64,000 nt of DNA from Lachnospiraceae bacterium. Its GTDB lineage: Bacteria; Bacillota; Clostridia; Lachnospirales; Lachnospiraceae. The translations under genes and the position numbers were made by a program. The stretch covers positions 1 through 64,000 of the forward strand of contig JAKSRP010000003.1 in NCBI GenBank assembly GCA_024403555.1, in the 5' to 3' direction. Under the pieces are notes generated by a model. That model ran no database searches. It was not told the DNA's origin and saw only the letters and a program-made list of their open reading frames with translations. Shown here one piece after another: positions 1-7,958 of this stretch (position 1 is its first letter; every line of letters starts with the position of its first letter).

Positions 1-2
1 CT

Positions 3-944
3 GCTGGTCTTACTTGTGCTGGTGACCTTGCTAAGCTTGGTTACGAAGTAACTGTTTTTGAAGCACTTCATGAATTAGGTGGCGTTTTAGCTTACGGTAT
101 TCCTGAATTCCGTCTTCCTAAGAATAAAGTTGTAAAAAAAGAAATTGAAAAAGTTAAAGAATTAGGCGTTACATTTGAAACAAACGTAGTAATCGGTAAA
201 TCCACAACTGTAGATCAGTTAATCGAAGACGAAGGATTCGAAGCAGTATTTATCGGTTCCGGTGCTGGTCTTCCAATGTTCATGGGTATCCCAGGAGAAA
301 CAGCTAACGGCGTATTCGCAGCAAATGAATACTTAACAAGATCCAACTTAATGCATGCTTATGACGATTCTTATGACACACCAATCTCTGTTGGTAAAAA
401 GACAGTAGTAGTTGGTGGTGGTAACGTAGCTATGGACGCAGCTAGAACAGCTCTTCGTCTTGGCTCCGAAGTACATGTTGTATATCGTCGTTCCGAAGCT
501 GAACTTCCAGCTCGTGCTGAAGAAGTACATCATGCAAAAGAAGAAGGTATCATCTTCGACTTATTACAGAATCCTGTTGAAATCCTTACAGATGACAACG
601 GCTGGGTTAAAGGCGTACGCGTAATCAAGATGGAACTTGGCGAACCAGATGCTTCCGGCAGACGTCGTCCAGTAGAAATCCCTGGATCTGAATACGAAAT
701 CGAAGCAGATACAGTAATCATGTCCTTAGGTACATCTCCAAACCCATTAATCTCTTCCACAACAGCTGGATTAGATATCAACAGAAGAAAATGTATCGTA
801 GCTGACGAAGCTAATGGTCAGACATCCAAAGCTATGGTATTCGCTGGTGGTGATGCTGTAACAGGTGCTGCTACAGTAATCCTTGCTATGGGCGCTGGTA
901 AAGCTGGTGCTAAGGGTATCCACGAAGCTCTTTCTGCAAAATAA
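3..944 (+). CDS. gltA: NADPH-dependent glutamate synthase small-subunit type oxidoreductase (GltA/NfnB family), 3' part
   Basis: The reading frame is open from the window edge, so the true start is missing and 313 residues remain. The first residues (AGLTCAGDLAKLGYEVTVFE) are the end of a dinucleotide-binding Rossmann fold and lead into GGVLAYGIPEFRLPK, typical of the small subunit of glutamate synthase and its relatives. A second nucleotide-binding motif, VVVGGGNVAMDAA, lies in the middle, and the FAD-contacting GGDAVTGAATVILAMGAGK segment is close to the C-terminus. Members of this family pass electrons from NADPH through FAD and Fe-S clusters to glutamate synthesis, or form NfnB of a bifurcating transhydrogenase. 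These fates cannot be separated without the N-terminal cysteines and the upstream gene. The gene ends in a clear intrinsic terminator. Confidence 0.85.
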   Translation, partial: AGLTCAGDLAKLGYEVTVFEALHELGGVLAYGIPEFRLPKNKVVKKEIEKVKELGVTFETNVVIGKSTTVDQLIEDEGFEAVFIGSGAGLPMFMGIPGETANGVFAANEYLTRSNLMHAYDDSYDTPISVGKKTVVVGGGNVAMDAARTALRLGSEVHVVYRRSEAELPARAEEVHHAKEEGIIFDLLQNPVEILTDDNGWVKGVRVIKMELGEPDASGRRRPVEIPGSEYEIEADTVIMSLGTSPNPLISSTTAGLDINRRKCIVADEANGQTSKAMVFAGGDAVTGAATVILAMGAGKAGAKGIHEALSAK

Positions 945-980
945 TCAAATTTATGAAATAATTATGTAATTATTACATTT

Positions 981-1017
981 AGAAGCGGAATTTTTTACAG
1001 ATTCCGCTTCTTTTTTT
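981..1017 (+). terminator. Intrinsic terminator after gltA
   Basis: The arms AGAAGCGGAAT and ATTCCGCTTCT pair over 11 bp around a short loop and are followed by a run of seven T. It lies 37 nt after the gltA stop codon and separates gltA from the next gene. Confidence 0.9.
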
Positions 1018-1062
1018 ATTGTTTTTTTATCCGACTCTTAACCAAAATGTAACAACCTGTGT

Positions 1063-1091
1063 CTGATATTGAAACATCTTTTATGTATAAT
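1063..1091 (+). promoter_or_regulatory. Probable sigma-A promoter of the small secreted protein gene
   Basis: A perfect TATAAT at 1086-1091 has CTGATA, a 4/6 match to TTGACA, 17 bp upstream. The ribosome binding site and start codon follow within 31 nt. The element sits directly after the gltA terminator, which supports an independent transcript. Confidence 0.6.
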
Positions 1092-1121
1092 AAACTCATC
1101 AAAAACATGGAGGATACGCAT

Positions 1122-1565
1122 ATGAAAAAGATGTTTAATATAAAAGTAATCGTAGCAATGTTCATTTGTTTCGCAGCAATCACATATATGATCGGTGGCA
1201 CCAAAACACCAGTTGCAGCAGCGGATACAGCAGGAAAAATCAAAACTTCTTATGCACAGTGTGAGAACAATGATGAAGATGTCTGGTATGAGATGGTAGA
1301 TGATGTAATTTCTGAAAAAGTAGTTGCTTACGAAGAAGAAGGAAAAACTTATACAATCAGTGAAGAATGTGAAATCGATGATGGATTCTTTACCGCAATC
1401 GATACCGTAGATGAATCTAATGTAATCGCAGGGATCACAATCGATGGAACCAATTATGTAGTTACATTAACTTCTGATCAGGCAATCAGCAATGAAGATG
1501 CAGAAAATACACTCTATGATGTATTTGAAGAAATTATCATTGCTACAGAAGGCGAAGATGCATAA
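1122..1565 (+). CDS. Small secreted acidic protein of unknown function
   Basis: The start at 1122 is preferred because GGAGG lies at 1109-1113. An upstream in-frame ATG at 1059 would overlap the promoter and bury the signal peptide. The 147-residue product starts MKKMFNIKVIVAMFICFAAI, a signal peptide with basic N-region and hydrophobic core, with likely cleavage near VAA/AD around residue 34. The mature part is strongly acidic and has two cysteines (in AQCENN and EECEID) that could form a disulfide outside the cell. I recognise no domain and no catalytic motif. The gene has its own promoter and terminator, so it is monocistronic between gltA and the pyr operon. It is an exported protein, but its role is unknown. 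Confidence 0.75.
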   Translation: MKKMFNIKVIVAMFICFAAITYMIGGTKTPVAAADTAGKIKTSYAQCENNDEDVWYEMVDDVISEKVVAYEEEGKTYTISEECEIDDGFFTAIDTVDESNVIAGITIDGTNYVVTLTSDQAISNEDAENTLYDVFEEIIIATEGEDA

Positions 1566-1624
1566 TAAAAAACAATTACAAAAGTCCATAACGCTACGTA
1601 ATAATTAGTAACATATAGAAAAAG

Positions 1625-1653
1625 GCATCCCGATTTTTTGGGGGTGCTTTTTT
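1625..1653 (+). terminator. Intrinsic terminator after the small secreted protein gene
   Basis: GCATCCC at 1625-1631 pairs with GGGGTGC at 1641-1647, with one T-G wobble, and six T follow. Confidence 0.75.
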
Positions 1654-1678
1654 CATTGTCATAAATTCAATCTGATTG

Positions 1679-1707
1679 TGGATTATATTTCGTAAAAATG
1701 ATATACT
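1679..1707 (+). promoter_or_regulatory. Probable extended -10 promoter of the pyrimidine operon
   Basis: TATACT at 1702-1707 is preceded by TG one base away, forming an extended -10 element. The -35 region (TGGATT, 17 bp upstream) is poor. The leader before pyrC is only about 50 nt. I see no terminator/antiterminator pair typical of PyrR attenuation in it. Confidence 0.5.
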
Positions 1708-1760
1708 AAAAACAATACTATGCATAAGTGCGTAAAAATATAAATGACAGGAGAATTTCT

Positions 1761-3026
1761 ATGATTTTAATTAAGAACGGAAGAGTCATGGATCCCCAGT
1801 CTGGCTTTGATCAGGTGACAGATGTTATCATCAAAGACGACAAAGTAGCAAGTATTGGGGATGTAAAGGATGAAAGCGGTTTTGATCAGATGATTGATGC
1901 GACAGATATGATCGTTGCACCAGGACTGATTGATGTACATGTACATTTCCGCGATCCTGGATTAACTTATAAAGAAGATATTTGCACAGGAAGTGCAGCA
2001 GCTGCAGCAGGCGGATTTACAACTGTTGTCTGCATGGCGAATACTGCACCAACCGTTGATAGTGTCGAAACCTTAACAGATCTTTTAGAACGTGCCAAAG
2101 CACTTCCAATCAAGATGCTTCAGGCGAGTGCGGTATCAAAAGGATTAAAAGGGGAAGAACTTGTTGATTTTGATGCAATGAAAGCAGCAGGAGCAGCAGG
2201 CTTTACGGATGATGGAATTCCATTAATGGATCTTAATATGCTTAAGACAGCGATGGAAAAAGCAAAAGAATTAGATCTTCCAATTTCCCTTCATGAAGAA
2301 GATCCTGCCTTTATCAAAGCACCAGGCGTAAATATGGGAAAAGTATCCGAAGCTTTAGGCTATGGCGGAGCATCTCATCTCGCAGAAGATGTAATGGTAG
2401 CAAGAGATATTATGGTAGCTATGGAAACAGGTGCAACGGTAGATATCCAGCATATCAGCTCTGGAGCAAGTGTTGATTTAGTACGCTTTGCAAGAGAACA
2501 TGGAGCAGATGTGGTTGCAGAAGCTTCTCCACATCATTTCTCTTTAACAGAAGAAGCGGTACTTGAATATGGCACAAATGCACGTATGAATCCACCACTT
2601 CGTACCGAAGCAGACCGCATGAAGATCATTGAAGGCTTAAAGGATGATGTTATTACCATTATCGCTACTGACCATGCACCACATTCTACCGAAGAAAAAG
2701 CAAGAGGACTTGAAAAAGCACCGAGTGGAATCATTGGTTTAGAAACTTCTCTTGCCTTAGGTAACATGAACTTAGTTGATGCAGGACATCTTTCCATGAT
2801 GAAATTATTAGAAAAGATGACCATTAATCCAGCAAAGCTTTATCGTTTGGATGCCGGAACCCTCCAGGAAGGAAAAGCGGCAGATATCGTGATCTTTGAT
2901 CCGGAAGAAGAATGGGTAGTGAAGGAATTCAAGTCCAAAGCCAGCAACTCTCCATTTGCCGGAGAAACATTAAAAGGAAAAGTAAAATATACAATCTGCG
3001 ATGGCAAGATTGCATATCAGGAATAA
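1761..3026 (+). CDS. pyrC: Dihydroorotase
   Basis: This enzyme cyclises N-carbamoyl-L-aspartate to dihydroorotate, step three of de novo pyrimidine synthesis, in the cytoplasm. The 421-residue product has the metal-binding signature HVHFRDPG at residues 60-67 and a late ATDHAPHS motif with the catalytic aspartate; both are typical of class I (allantoinase-like) dihydroorotases. Residues near the C-terminus (PAKLYRLDAGTLQEGKAADI) match the end of amidohydrolase barrels. The ATG at 1761 is chosen because AGGAG at 1749-1753 is correctly spaced. A GTG at 1728 gives a longer frame but has no ribosome binding site. It is the first gene of a pyr operon, and pyrB/pyrI and the carbamoyl-phosphate synthase genes are not in view. 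Confidence 0.96.
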   Translation: MILIKNGRVMDPQSGFDQVTDVIIKDDKVASIGDVKDESGFDQMIDATDMIVAPGLIDVHVHFRDPGLTYKEDICTGSAAAAAGGFTTVVCMANTAPTVDSVETLTDLLERAKALPIKMLQASAVSKGLKGEELVDFDAMKAAGAAGFTDDGIPLMDLNMLKTAMEKAKELDLPISLHEEDPAFIKAPGVNMGKVSEALGYGGASHLAEDVMVARDIMVAMETGATVDIQHISSGASVDLVRFAREHGADVVAEASPHHFSLTEEAVLEYGTNARMNPPLRTEADRMKIIEGLKDDVITIIATDHAPHSTEEKARGLEKAPSGIIGLETSLALGNMNLVDAGHLSMMKLLEKMTINPAKLYRLDAGTLQEGKAADIVIFDPEEEWVVKEFKSKASNSPFAGETLKGKVKYTICDGKIAYQE

Positions 3027-3058
3027 AGATAAGGAATACATTTTAAGGAGATTATGAG

Positions 3059-3982
3059 ATGATCAACAAATTAGTAAACAAAATTCAGACTTTAGAAGCA
3101 CCAATCGTAGTAGGTTTAGATCCAATGCTTAACTATGTACCAGAACATGTTCAGCAGGCTGCTTTCAAAGAATATGGCGAAACCTTAAAAGGTGCCGGAG
3201 AAGCAATCTTTGCATACAACAAAGCAATTATTGATGCAACATATGATTTAATTCCAGCTGTAAAACCTCAGATTGCTATGTATGAACAGTTTGGTATCGA
3301 AGGCTTAATCGCATTCCAGAAAACATGTGAATATGCTAAGAGCAAAGATTTAGTAATCATCGGTGACATCAAACGTGGTGATATCGGATCCACATCTGCA
3401 GCATATGCAGTAGGTCACGTTGGACAGGTTCAGGTTGGAGCAAACAAATTCCGTGGATTTGACGAAGATTTCGTAACAGTAAATCCATATCTTGGTTCTG
3501 ATGGTGTAAAACCATTTATCGATGTATGTAAAGAAGAAAACAAAGGTATCTTCGTATTAGTAAAAACTTCTAACCCATCCTCCGGTGAATTCCAGGATCA
3601 GGAAGTAGATGGCACACCTATTTATGAAAAAGTAGCTCAAAAGGTAGCAGAATGGGGCGAAAGCCACATGGGCGATAACTACTCTTACGTTGGAGCAGTA
3701 GTTGGAGCTACTTATCCAGCAATGGGCGCAGCTCTTCGTAAAGTAATGCCAAAATCCTACATCTTAGTACCTGGTTACGGTGCACAGGGTGGTCAGGCAA
3801 AAGACCTTGCACCATTCTTTAATGAAGATGGTTTAGGCGCAATCGTTAACTCCTCCCGTGGTATCATCGCTGCTTACAAACAGGAAAAATATGCAAAATT
3901 CGGTGCAGAAGGATTTGCAGATGCATCCCGTCAGGCAGTTCTTGACATGAAAGAAGACTTAAGACAGGCTTGGGAAAAATAA
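3059..3982 (+). CDS. pyrF: Orotidine 5'-phosphate decarboxylase, long type
   Basis: PyrF removes CO2 from OMP to give UMP, the last step of the pathway. At 307 residues this is the longer subfamily of the enzyme; the short form has about 235. The catalytic Asp-Lys-Asp array is visible as GDIKRGDIGST, with D103, K105 and D108. VVGLDPML near the start and VPGYGAQGG near the end are the other ligand-binding segments. AAGGAG lies 8 nt before the ATG. It lies between pyrC (32 nt gap) and pyrK (24 nt gap), so it is part of the same operon. Confidence 0.96.
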   Translation: MINKLVNKIQTLEAPIVVGLDPMLNYVPEHVQQAAFKEYGETLKGAGEAIFAYNKAIIDATYDLIPAVKPQIAMYEQFGIEGLIAFQKTCEYAKSKDLVIIGDIKRGDIGSTSAAYAVGHVGQVQVGANKFRGFDEDFVTVNPYLGSDGVKPFIDVCKEENKGIFVLVKTSNPSSGEFQDQEVDGTPIYEKVAQKVAEWGESHMGDNYSYVGAVVGATYPAMGAALRKVMPKSYILVPGYGAQGGQAKDLAPFFNEDGLGAIVNSSRGIIAAYKQEKYAKFGAEGFADASRQAVLDMKEDLRQAWEK

Positions 3983-4006
3983 TAAAAAGTAAGATAGGAG
4001 ATTAAG

Positions 4007-4777
4007 ATGGCAATTCGTAGAGTATGTGCAGAAGTGATTTCCCAGAAATCCATTGGTACCGGTATTTTTGATATGGTACTTTCCGTTGGTGAAATCGCAA
4101 AAGATGCAGTGCCAGGTCAGTTCGTTGCAGTTTATTCCAACAACGGAAGCAAACTTCTTCCAAGACCAATCAGTATCTGTGGCATTGATAAAGAAAATGA
4201 AACCTTAAGAATTGTATACCGTGTAACTGGTGAAGGAACCGGAACAGAAGAATTTTCCGGATATAGCGCAGGCACAAAGGTATATGTTATGGGACCATTA
4301 GGCAATGGTTATACATTAAAAGATAAAAAAGCAATCGTAATCGGCGGTGGTATCGGTATTCCACCAATGCTTGAGCTTGCAAAACAGCTTGATTGTGAAA
4401 AGACAGTGGTACTTGGCTACCGCGACGAAACATTTTTAGATGAAGAATTTGCAGCAGTGGCACCAGTTTATATGTCTAGTGATTTTGGCACGGTTGGCGT
4501 AAAGGGAACGGTCATTGATGCAATCAAGGAATATGGTGTGGAAGGCGACATCATCTATGCATGTGGGCCAATGCCAATGCTTCGTGCCTTAAAAGCTTAT
4601 GCCGAAGAAAATGGCATGGAAGCATACATTTCCTTAGAAGAACGTATGGCATGTGGTGTAGGTGCCTGTCTTGGATGTGTGGTTAAGACAAAAGAAGTAG
4701 ATCACCATACACATGTTAATAACACAAGAATTTGTACCGAAGGACCAGTATTTGATGCAAGGGAGGTAGAAATCTAA
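4007..4777 (+). CDS. pyrK: Dihydroorotate dehydrogenase B, electron-transfer subunit
   Basis: PyrK carries FAD and a [2Fe-2S] cluster and passes electrons from the PyrD flavin to NAD+. The 256-residue protein has the FAD-binding RPISICG motif near residue 53, a pyridine-nucleotide fold (VIGGGIGIPPML), and the four cluster cysteines C216, C221, C224 and C243 in the segments MACGVGACLGC and ICTEGP. Its stop codon overlaps the pyrD start in a TAATG junction, so the two subunits are translationally coupled, as expected for a fixed-ratio heterotetramer. NAD-linked PyrDB/PyrK is the common form in Firmicutes. Confidence 0.96.
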   Translation: MAIRRVCAEVISQKSIGTGIFDMVLSVGEIAKDAVPGQFVAVYSNNGSKLLPRPISICGIDKENETLRIVYRVTGEGTGTEEFSGYSAGTKVYVMGPLGNGYTLKDKKAIVIGGGIGIPPMLELAKQLDCEKTVVLGYRDETFLDEEFAAVAPVYMSSDFGTVGVKGTVIDAIKEYGVEGDIIYACGPMPMLRALKAYAEENGMEAYISLEERMACGVGACLGCVVKTKEVDHHTHVNNTRICTEGPVFDAREVEI

Positions 4778-5679
4778 TGAATTTATCTGTAAATATCGCA
4801 GGTGTTACATGGAAGAATCCTGTTACGGTTGCATCAGGAACATTTGGTTCCGGTTTAGAATATGGCCAGTTTGTAGATCTTAGCAAGCTTGGTGCAGTTA
4901 CTACAAAAGGTGTTGCGAATGTACCTTGGCCAGGAAATCCAACTCCACGAGTTGCGGAAACATATGGCGGTATGATGAATGCCATCGGTCTTCAGAATCC
5001 TGGAATCGATGTATTTTGTAAGAGAGACATTCCTTATCTGAAGGATGCAGGTGCTACCATTGTAGTAAATGTATGTGGTAAGAGTCAGGAAGATTATGTT
5101 GAAGTCGTTGAAAGACTCGGAGATGAACCAATTGATATGATGGAAATTAATGTATCCTGTCCAAATGTAAAAGAAGGCGGTATCGCTTTCGGTCAGAATC
5201 CGGATGCATTATATGAAATCACAAAGGCAGTAAAAGCTAAAGCAAAACAGCCAATCATCATGAAGCTTTCTCCAAATGTTACTGACATCACAGAGATGGC
5301 TCGTGCAGCAGAAGCAGGCGGTGCGGATGCAGTTTCTCTGATCAATACATTAACTGGTATGAAAATCGATGTAGAAAGACAGAAATTTGTAATCGCAAAT
5401 AAAACCGGTGGTGTCTCCGGTCCAGCAATTCATCCAATTGCAGTCCGCATGGTATATCAGGTTGCCAACGCAGTAAATATCCCAATCATTGGTATGGGTG
5501 GTATCCGTACGGCAGAAGATGCGCTTGAATTTATCATGGCAGGTGCAACAGCGGTATCTGTAGGAACCGCAAACTTCAATAATCCATATACTACAATGGA
5601 AGTCATTGCTGGTATTGAAGATTATATGAGAAGACACAATGTAGAAGACATTAATGATTTAATAGGTATTGTTAAGTAA
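4777..5679 (+). CDS. pyrD: Dihydroorotate dehydrogenase B, catalytic subunit
   Basis: This is the FMN-binding TIM-barrel subunit that oxidises dihydroorotate to orotate. The 300-residue length fits the family 1B enzyme. The catalytic cysteine is C128 in EINVSCPN, which marks class 1B (class 2 has serine). The FMN phosphate-binding segments GMGGIRTAEDALEF and AVSVGTANF lie near the C-terminus. The start codon overlaps the pyrK stop by one base. The gene after it is not a pyrimidine gene but a secreted protein, with pyrE following. Confidence 0.96.
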   Translation: MNLSVNIAGVTWKNPVTVASGTFGSGLEYGQFVDLSKLGAVTTKGVANVPWPGNPTPRVAETYGGMMNAIGLQNPGIDVFCKRDIPYLKDAGATIVVNVCGKSQEDYVEVVERLGDEPIDMMEINVSCPNVKEGGIAFGQNPDALYEITKAVKAKAKQPIIMKLSPNVTDITEMARAAEAGGADAVSLINTLTGMKIDVERQKFVIANKTGGVSGPAIHPIAVRMVYQVANAVNIPIIGMGGIRTAEDALEFIMAGATAVSVGTANFNNPYTTMEVIAGIEDYMRRHNVEDINDLIGIVK

Positions 5680-5689
5680 GGAGAAGAAG

Positions 5690-6643
5690 ATGAAAAAGAT
5701 TTTATTAGGACTTGCATTTATCTTTGCACTATGTGCAGGATTTATGGTAAAACCTTCTGATGTTGCAGCTGCAACTAAAGTTGGAACAAATATGTGGGCA
5801 ATGAACATAGATTTTGAGCATGACATTGACACCTATTCTGTTGACCTTGATAAAGATGGTAAAAAGGACAAAATTGAGGCTGTGATGTTAAGTGATTCCA
5901 TTGTTACTGATGTGGATGAAGATGGAGAAGAAGTCTATGGCAAAGAGTACCAGGGCTACATGTTAAAAATCAGTGGCAAAACACTTAAGACATGGATGCT
6001 TGATGACCACAAATACGGTGAAGTATACATCATGAAAATGGCAGATGGAAAGTATTATCTCTCCATTACAACTACAAAATACAGCAATAAAGGTTCTACC
6101 TTTACAGGTGGTATTTACAAATATAAATCTGGAGCGTTAACAAAATTATATACATATGAAACTATGATTTCCACAACCTATCTTAATGGTGGGAAATTTG
6201 GTGATGTATACGGAGACTCCTATTCTACTTTTACAGAAATTTATCCAACCAAAGTGTCCAAAGATAATGTTTACTATAACGGCTTAATCGGTACAAAAGC
6301 ACTTGGCAATGTAAGAGTAGATGGATTAAAAGTAAAATACTCCAAAGGTACGTTCTCTACATCTACATCTGCAGCAACAGCATCGGTACGTACAATCAGC
6401 AATGAAAAAACAGGTGAAACAACTCTTAATAGTTATGCTAAGAGTGCTATTAAAGTAAAAAAATCTGTTGGTTCTACAAAAACAAAATTCACAATTAAAA
6501 AAGGTGCAAAGTTCAAAGTAACAAATCTTTACATCAAGAAAAAAGTACTCTGGGTAAAAGTAAAAGCTGGAAGCAAGACTGGTTATGTAAAATTAGGAAC
6601 AAGTCAGTTAGTGAAAAAGCTTGGACAGGTATTCTGGGGATAA
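5690..6643 (+). CDS. Secreted protein with EF-hand-like loop and SH3-like C-terminus, inside the pyr operon
   Basis: A 317-residue exported protein whose role I do not recognise. The ATG at 5690 follows TAAGGAGA and is preferred to a TTG at 5669 that overlaps pyrD. The N-terminus MKKILLGLAFIFALCAG is a signal peptide with a likely cleavage site after VAAA near residue 30. Just inside the mature part is DLDKDGKKDKIE, a D-x-D-x-D-G loop like those of calcium-binding secreted proteins. The centre is rich in Tyr, Lys and Thr. The last 80 residues are very basic and end in a pattern (KKGAKFKVTNLYIKKKVLWVKVKAG) like bacterial SH3 domains that bind wall glycans. It sits 10 nt after pyrD and 18 nt before pyrE, without promoter or terminator, so it should be co-transcribed with them. 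Confidence 0.8.
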   Translation: MKKILLGLAFIFALCAGFMVKPSDVAAATKVGTNMWAMNIDFEHDIDTYSVDLDKDGKKDKIEAVMLSDSIVTDVDEDGEEVYGKEYQGYMLKISGKTLKTWMLDDHKYGEVYIMKMADGKYYLSITTTKYSNKGSTFTGGIYKYKSGALTKLYTYETMISTTYLNGGKFGDVYGDSYSTFTEIYPTKVSKDNVYYNGLIGTKALGNVRVDGLKVKYSKGTFSTSTSAATASVRTISNEKTGETTLNSYAKSAIKVKKSVGSTKTKFTIKKGAKFKVTNLYIKKKVLWVKVKAGSKTGYVKLGTSQLVKKLGQVFWG

Positions 6644-6661
6644 AAGATAGGAGAAGATAAA

Positions 6662-7342
6662 ATGGAAGCATACAAACAGGAATTTATTGAATTTATGGTT
6701 GAATCCGATGTATTAAAATTCGGAGATTTCACATTAAAAAGTGGCAGAAAATCCCCATTCTTCATGAATGCAGGTGCTTATGTAACAGGTTATCAGTTAA
6801 AGAAATTAGGCGAATATTACGCAAAAGCAATCCATGATAACTATGGTGATGATTTTGACGTATTATTTGGACCAGCATACAAAGGTATTCCACTTGCAGT
6901 TGTAACAGCAATTGCTTACAGCGAATTATTTGGCAAAGAAGTTCGTTACTGTTCTGACCGTAAAGAAGCAAAAGATCACGGTGCAGATAAAGGAAACTTC
7001 TTAGGAACATCCTTAAAAGACGGCGACCGCGTAGTTATGATCGAAGACGTTACAACTTCTGGTAAATCCATGGAAGAAACAGTGCCAAAAGTAAAAGGTG
7101 CTGCAGATGTTACAATCGTAGGATTAATCGTATCCTTAAACCGTAACGAAGTTGGTAAAGGCGGCGAAAAGACAGCTTTAGATGAAGTAAAAGATTTATA
7201 CGGATTCCCAACTGCTGCAATCGTATCCATGCCAGAAGTAGTGGAAGCTCTTTACAACAAAGAAGTAAATGGTAAAGTAGTCATCGATGATACTTTAAAA
7301 GCAGCAATCGATGCTTATTACGAAAAATACGGTGCAAAATAG
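6662..7342 (+). CDS. pyrE: Orotate phosphoribosyltransferase
   Basis: PyrE joins orotate and PRPP to form OMP. The 226-residue protein shows the PRPP-binding signature IEDVTTSGKS at residues 127-136, the conserved FTLKSGRKSPFF segment at the N-terminus that binds orotate, and GPAYKGIPLA for the pyrophosphate loop. AGGAG-like sequence precedes the ATG. It completes the last three steps of UMP synthesis in this operon together with pyrD/pyrK and pyrF. A short membrane-protein gene follows only 13 nt later. Confidence 0.96.
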   Translation: MEAYKQEFIEFMVESDVLKFGDFTLKSGRKSPFFMNAGAYVTGYQLKKLGEYYAKAIHDNYGDDFDVLFGPAYKGIPLAVVTAIAYSELFGKEVRYCSDRKEAKDHGADKGNFLGTSLKDGDRVVMIEDVTTSGKSMEETVPKVKGAADVTIVGLIVSLNRNEVGKGGEKTALDEVKDLYGFPTAAIVSMPEVVEALYNKEVNGKVVIDDTLKAAIDAYYEKYGAK

Positions 7343-7355
7343 GAGGTAGCTTATC

Positions 7356-7517
7356 ATGAGTGAATCCAATGAAAAAATTTATAAAGCTATGGGGATTACA
7401 GGCGGTCTTGGCATCGCTTTAGGAATTATCCAGATCGTAGTTGGCTTAGTGATCGGTATTTTATCCATCGTATCTGGCGCAACCATGATCAAAAACAGAA
7501 AAAAGATTTTATTCTAA
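7356..7517 (+). CDS. 53-residue membrane peptide downstream of pyrE
   Basis: The ATG at 7356 is preceded by a near-perfect AGGAGG at 7341-7346 that overlaps the pyrE stop codon. The product has a short polar N-terminus (MSESNEKIYK), one long or two short hydrophobic stretches rich in Gly and Ile (residues 11-43), and a basic C-terminus (KNRKKILF). That gives an expected single-pass or hairpin membrane peptide. The strong ribosome binding site, clean codon use and a hairpin just after the stop argue that it is a real gene and the last cistron of the pyr operon. Its function is unknown. Confidence 0.7.
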   Translation: MSESNEKIYKAMGITGGLGIALGIIQIVVGLVIGILSIVSGATMIKNRKKILF

Positions 7518-7528
7518 AAGATACATAA

Positions 7529-7566
7529 GAGGCAGACCTTTTAAGGTCTGTCTCAACGTGTTTTTT
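7529..7566 (+). terminator. Probable terminator of the pyr operon
   Basis: GAGGCAGACCTT and AAGGTCTGTCTC pair over 12 bp with one wobble. The T run (six T) begins 6 nt after the stem instead of directly, so efficiency is uncertain. Position at the end of the operon supports the call. Confidence 0.6.
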
Positions 7567-7625
7567 CGTATAAAGCAATATAAAAGAAAATAATCTTAAT
7601 TTTTTGACACAGGTAAGGAGTAATT

Positions 7626-7949
7626 ATGAGAAGTTTTTTTGACGACAGCTATATGCCTACAGGAGAAGGAATCTTATTAGAATCTAAAATTTCCGTTGCA
7701 TGCGGCATCATTGGCTGGATCATCTATGCTCTTTTGGTGCTATTTTCTTATAAACATGCAGGTAAAGCAGGTTTAACAATCGGGTTGATCTGCTGGGCAC
7801 TGATTTTTGATGCCATCTATGGAATTGTATATGCAATCAATGCATTAAGACAGCCAGGAGGTAAGATTAGTGTGAAACTGACAGGCTTGCTGCTCAATGT
7901 TTCCCTCATCATCTGGATGGCTTCTATTTTTATCAGAGGCATGGTTTAG
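7626..7949 (+). CDS. Small integral membrane protein, three predicted helices
   Basis: The 107-residue product begins with about 20 polar residues and then has three hydrophobic segments: SVACGIIGWIIYALLVLFSY, GLTIGLICWALIFDAIYGIV and LTGLLLNVSLIIWMASIFI. TAAGGAG lies 7 nt before the ATG. I do not recognise a functional motif. The gene is 9 nt upstream of a large aminopeptidase-like gene, so the two are very probably co-transcribed. No clear promoter was identified in the preceding 60 nt. Confidence 0.7.
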   Translation: MRSFFDDSYMPTGEGILLESKISVACGIIGWIIYALLVLFSYKHAGKAGLTIGLICWALIFDAIYGIVYAINALRQPGGKISVKLTGLLLNVSLIIWMASIFIRGMV

Positions 7950-7958
7950 GGGGTAAGA

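Noticed and set aside
1728..1760. GTG start of pyrC at 1728
   Set aside because: It has no ribosome binding site; ATG at 1761 has a well-spaced AGGAG and gives the normal length.
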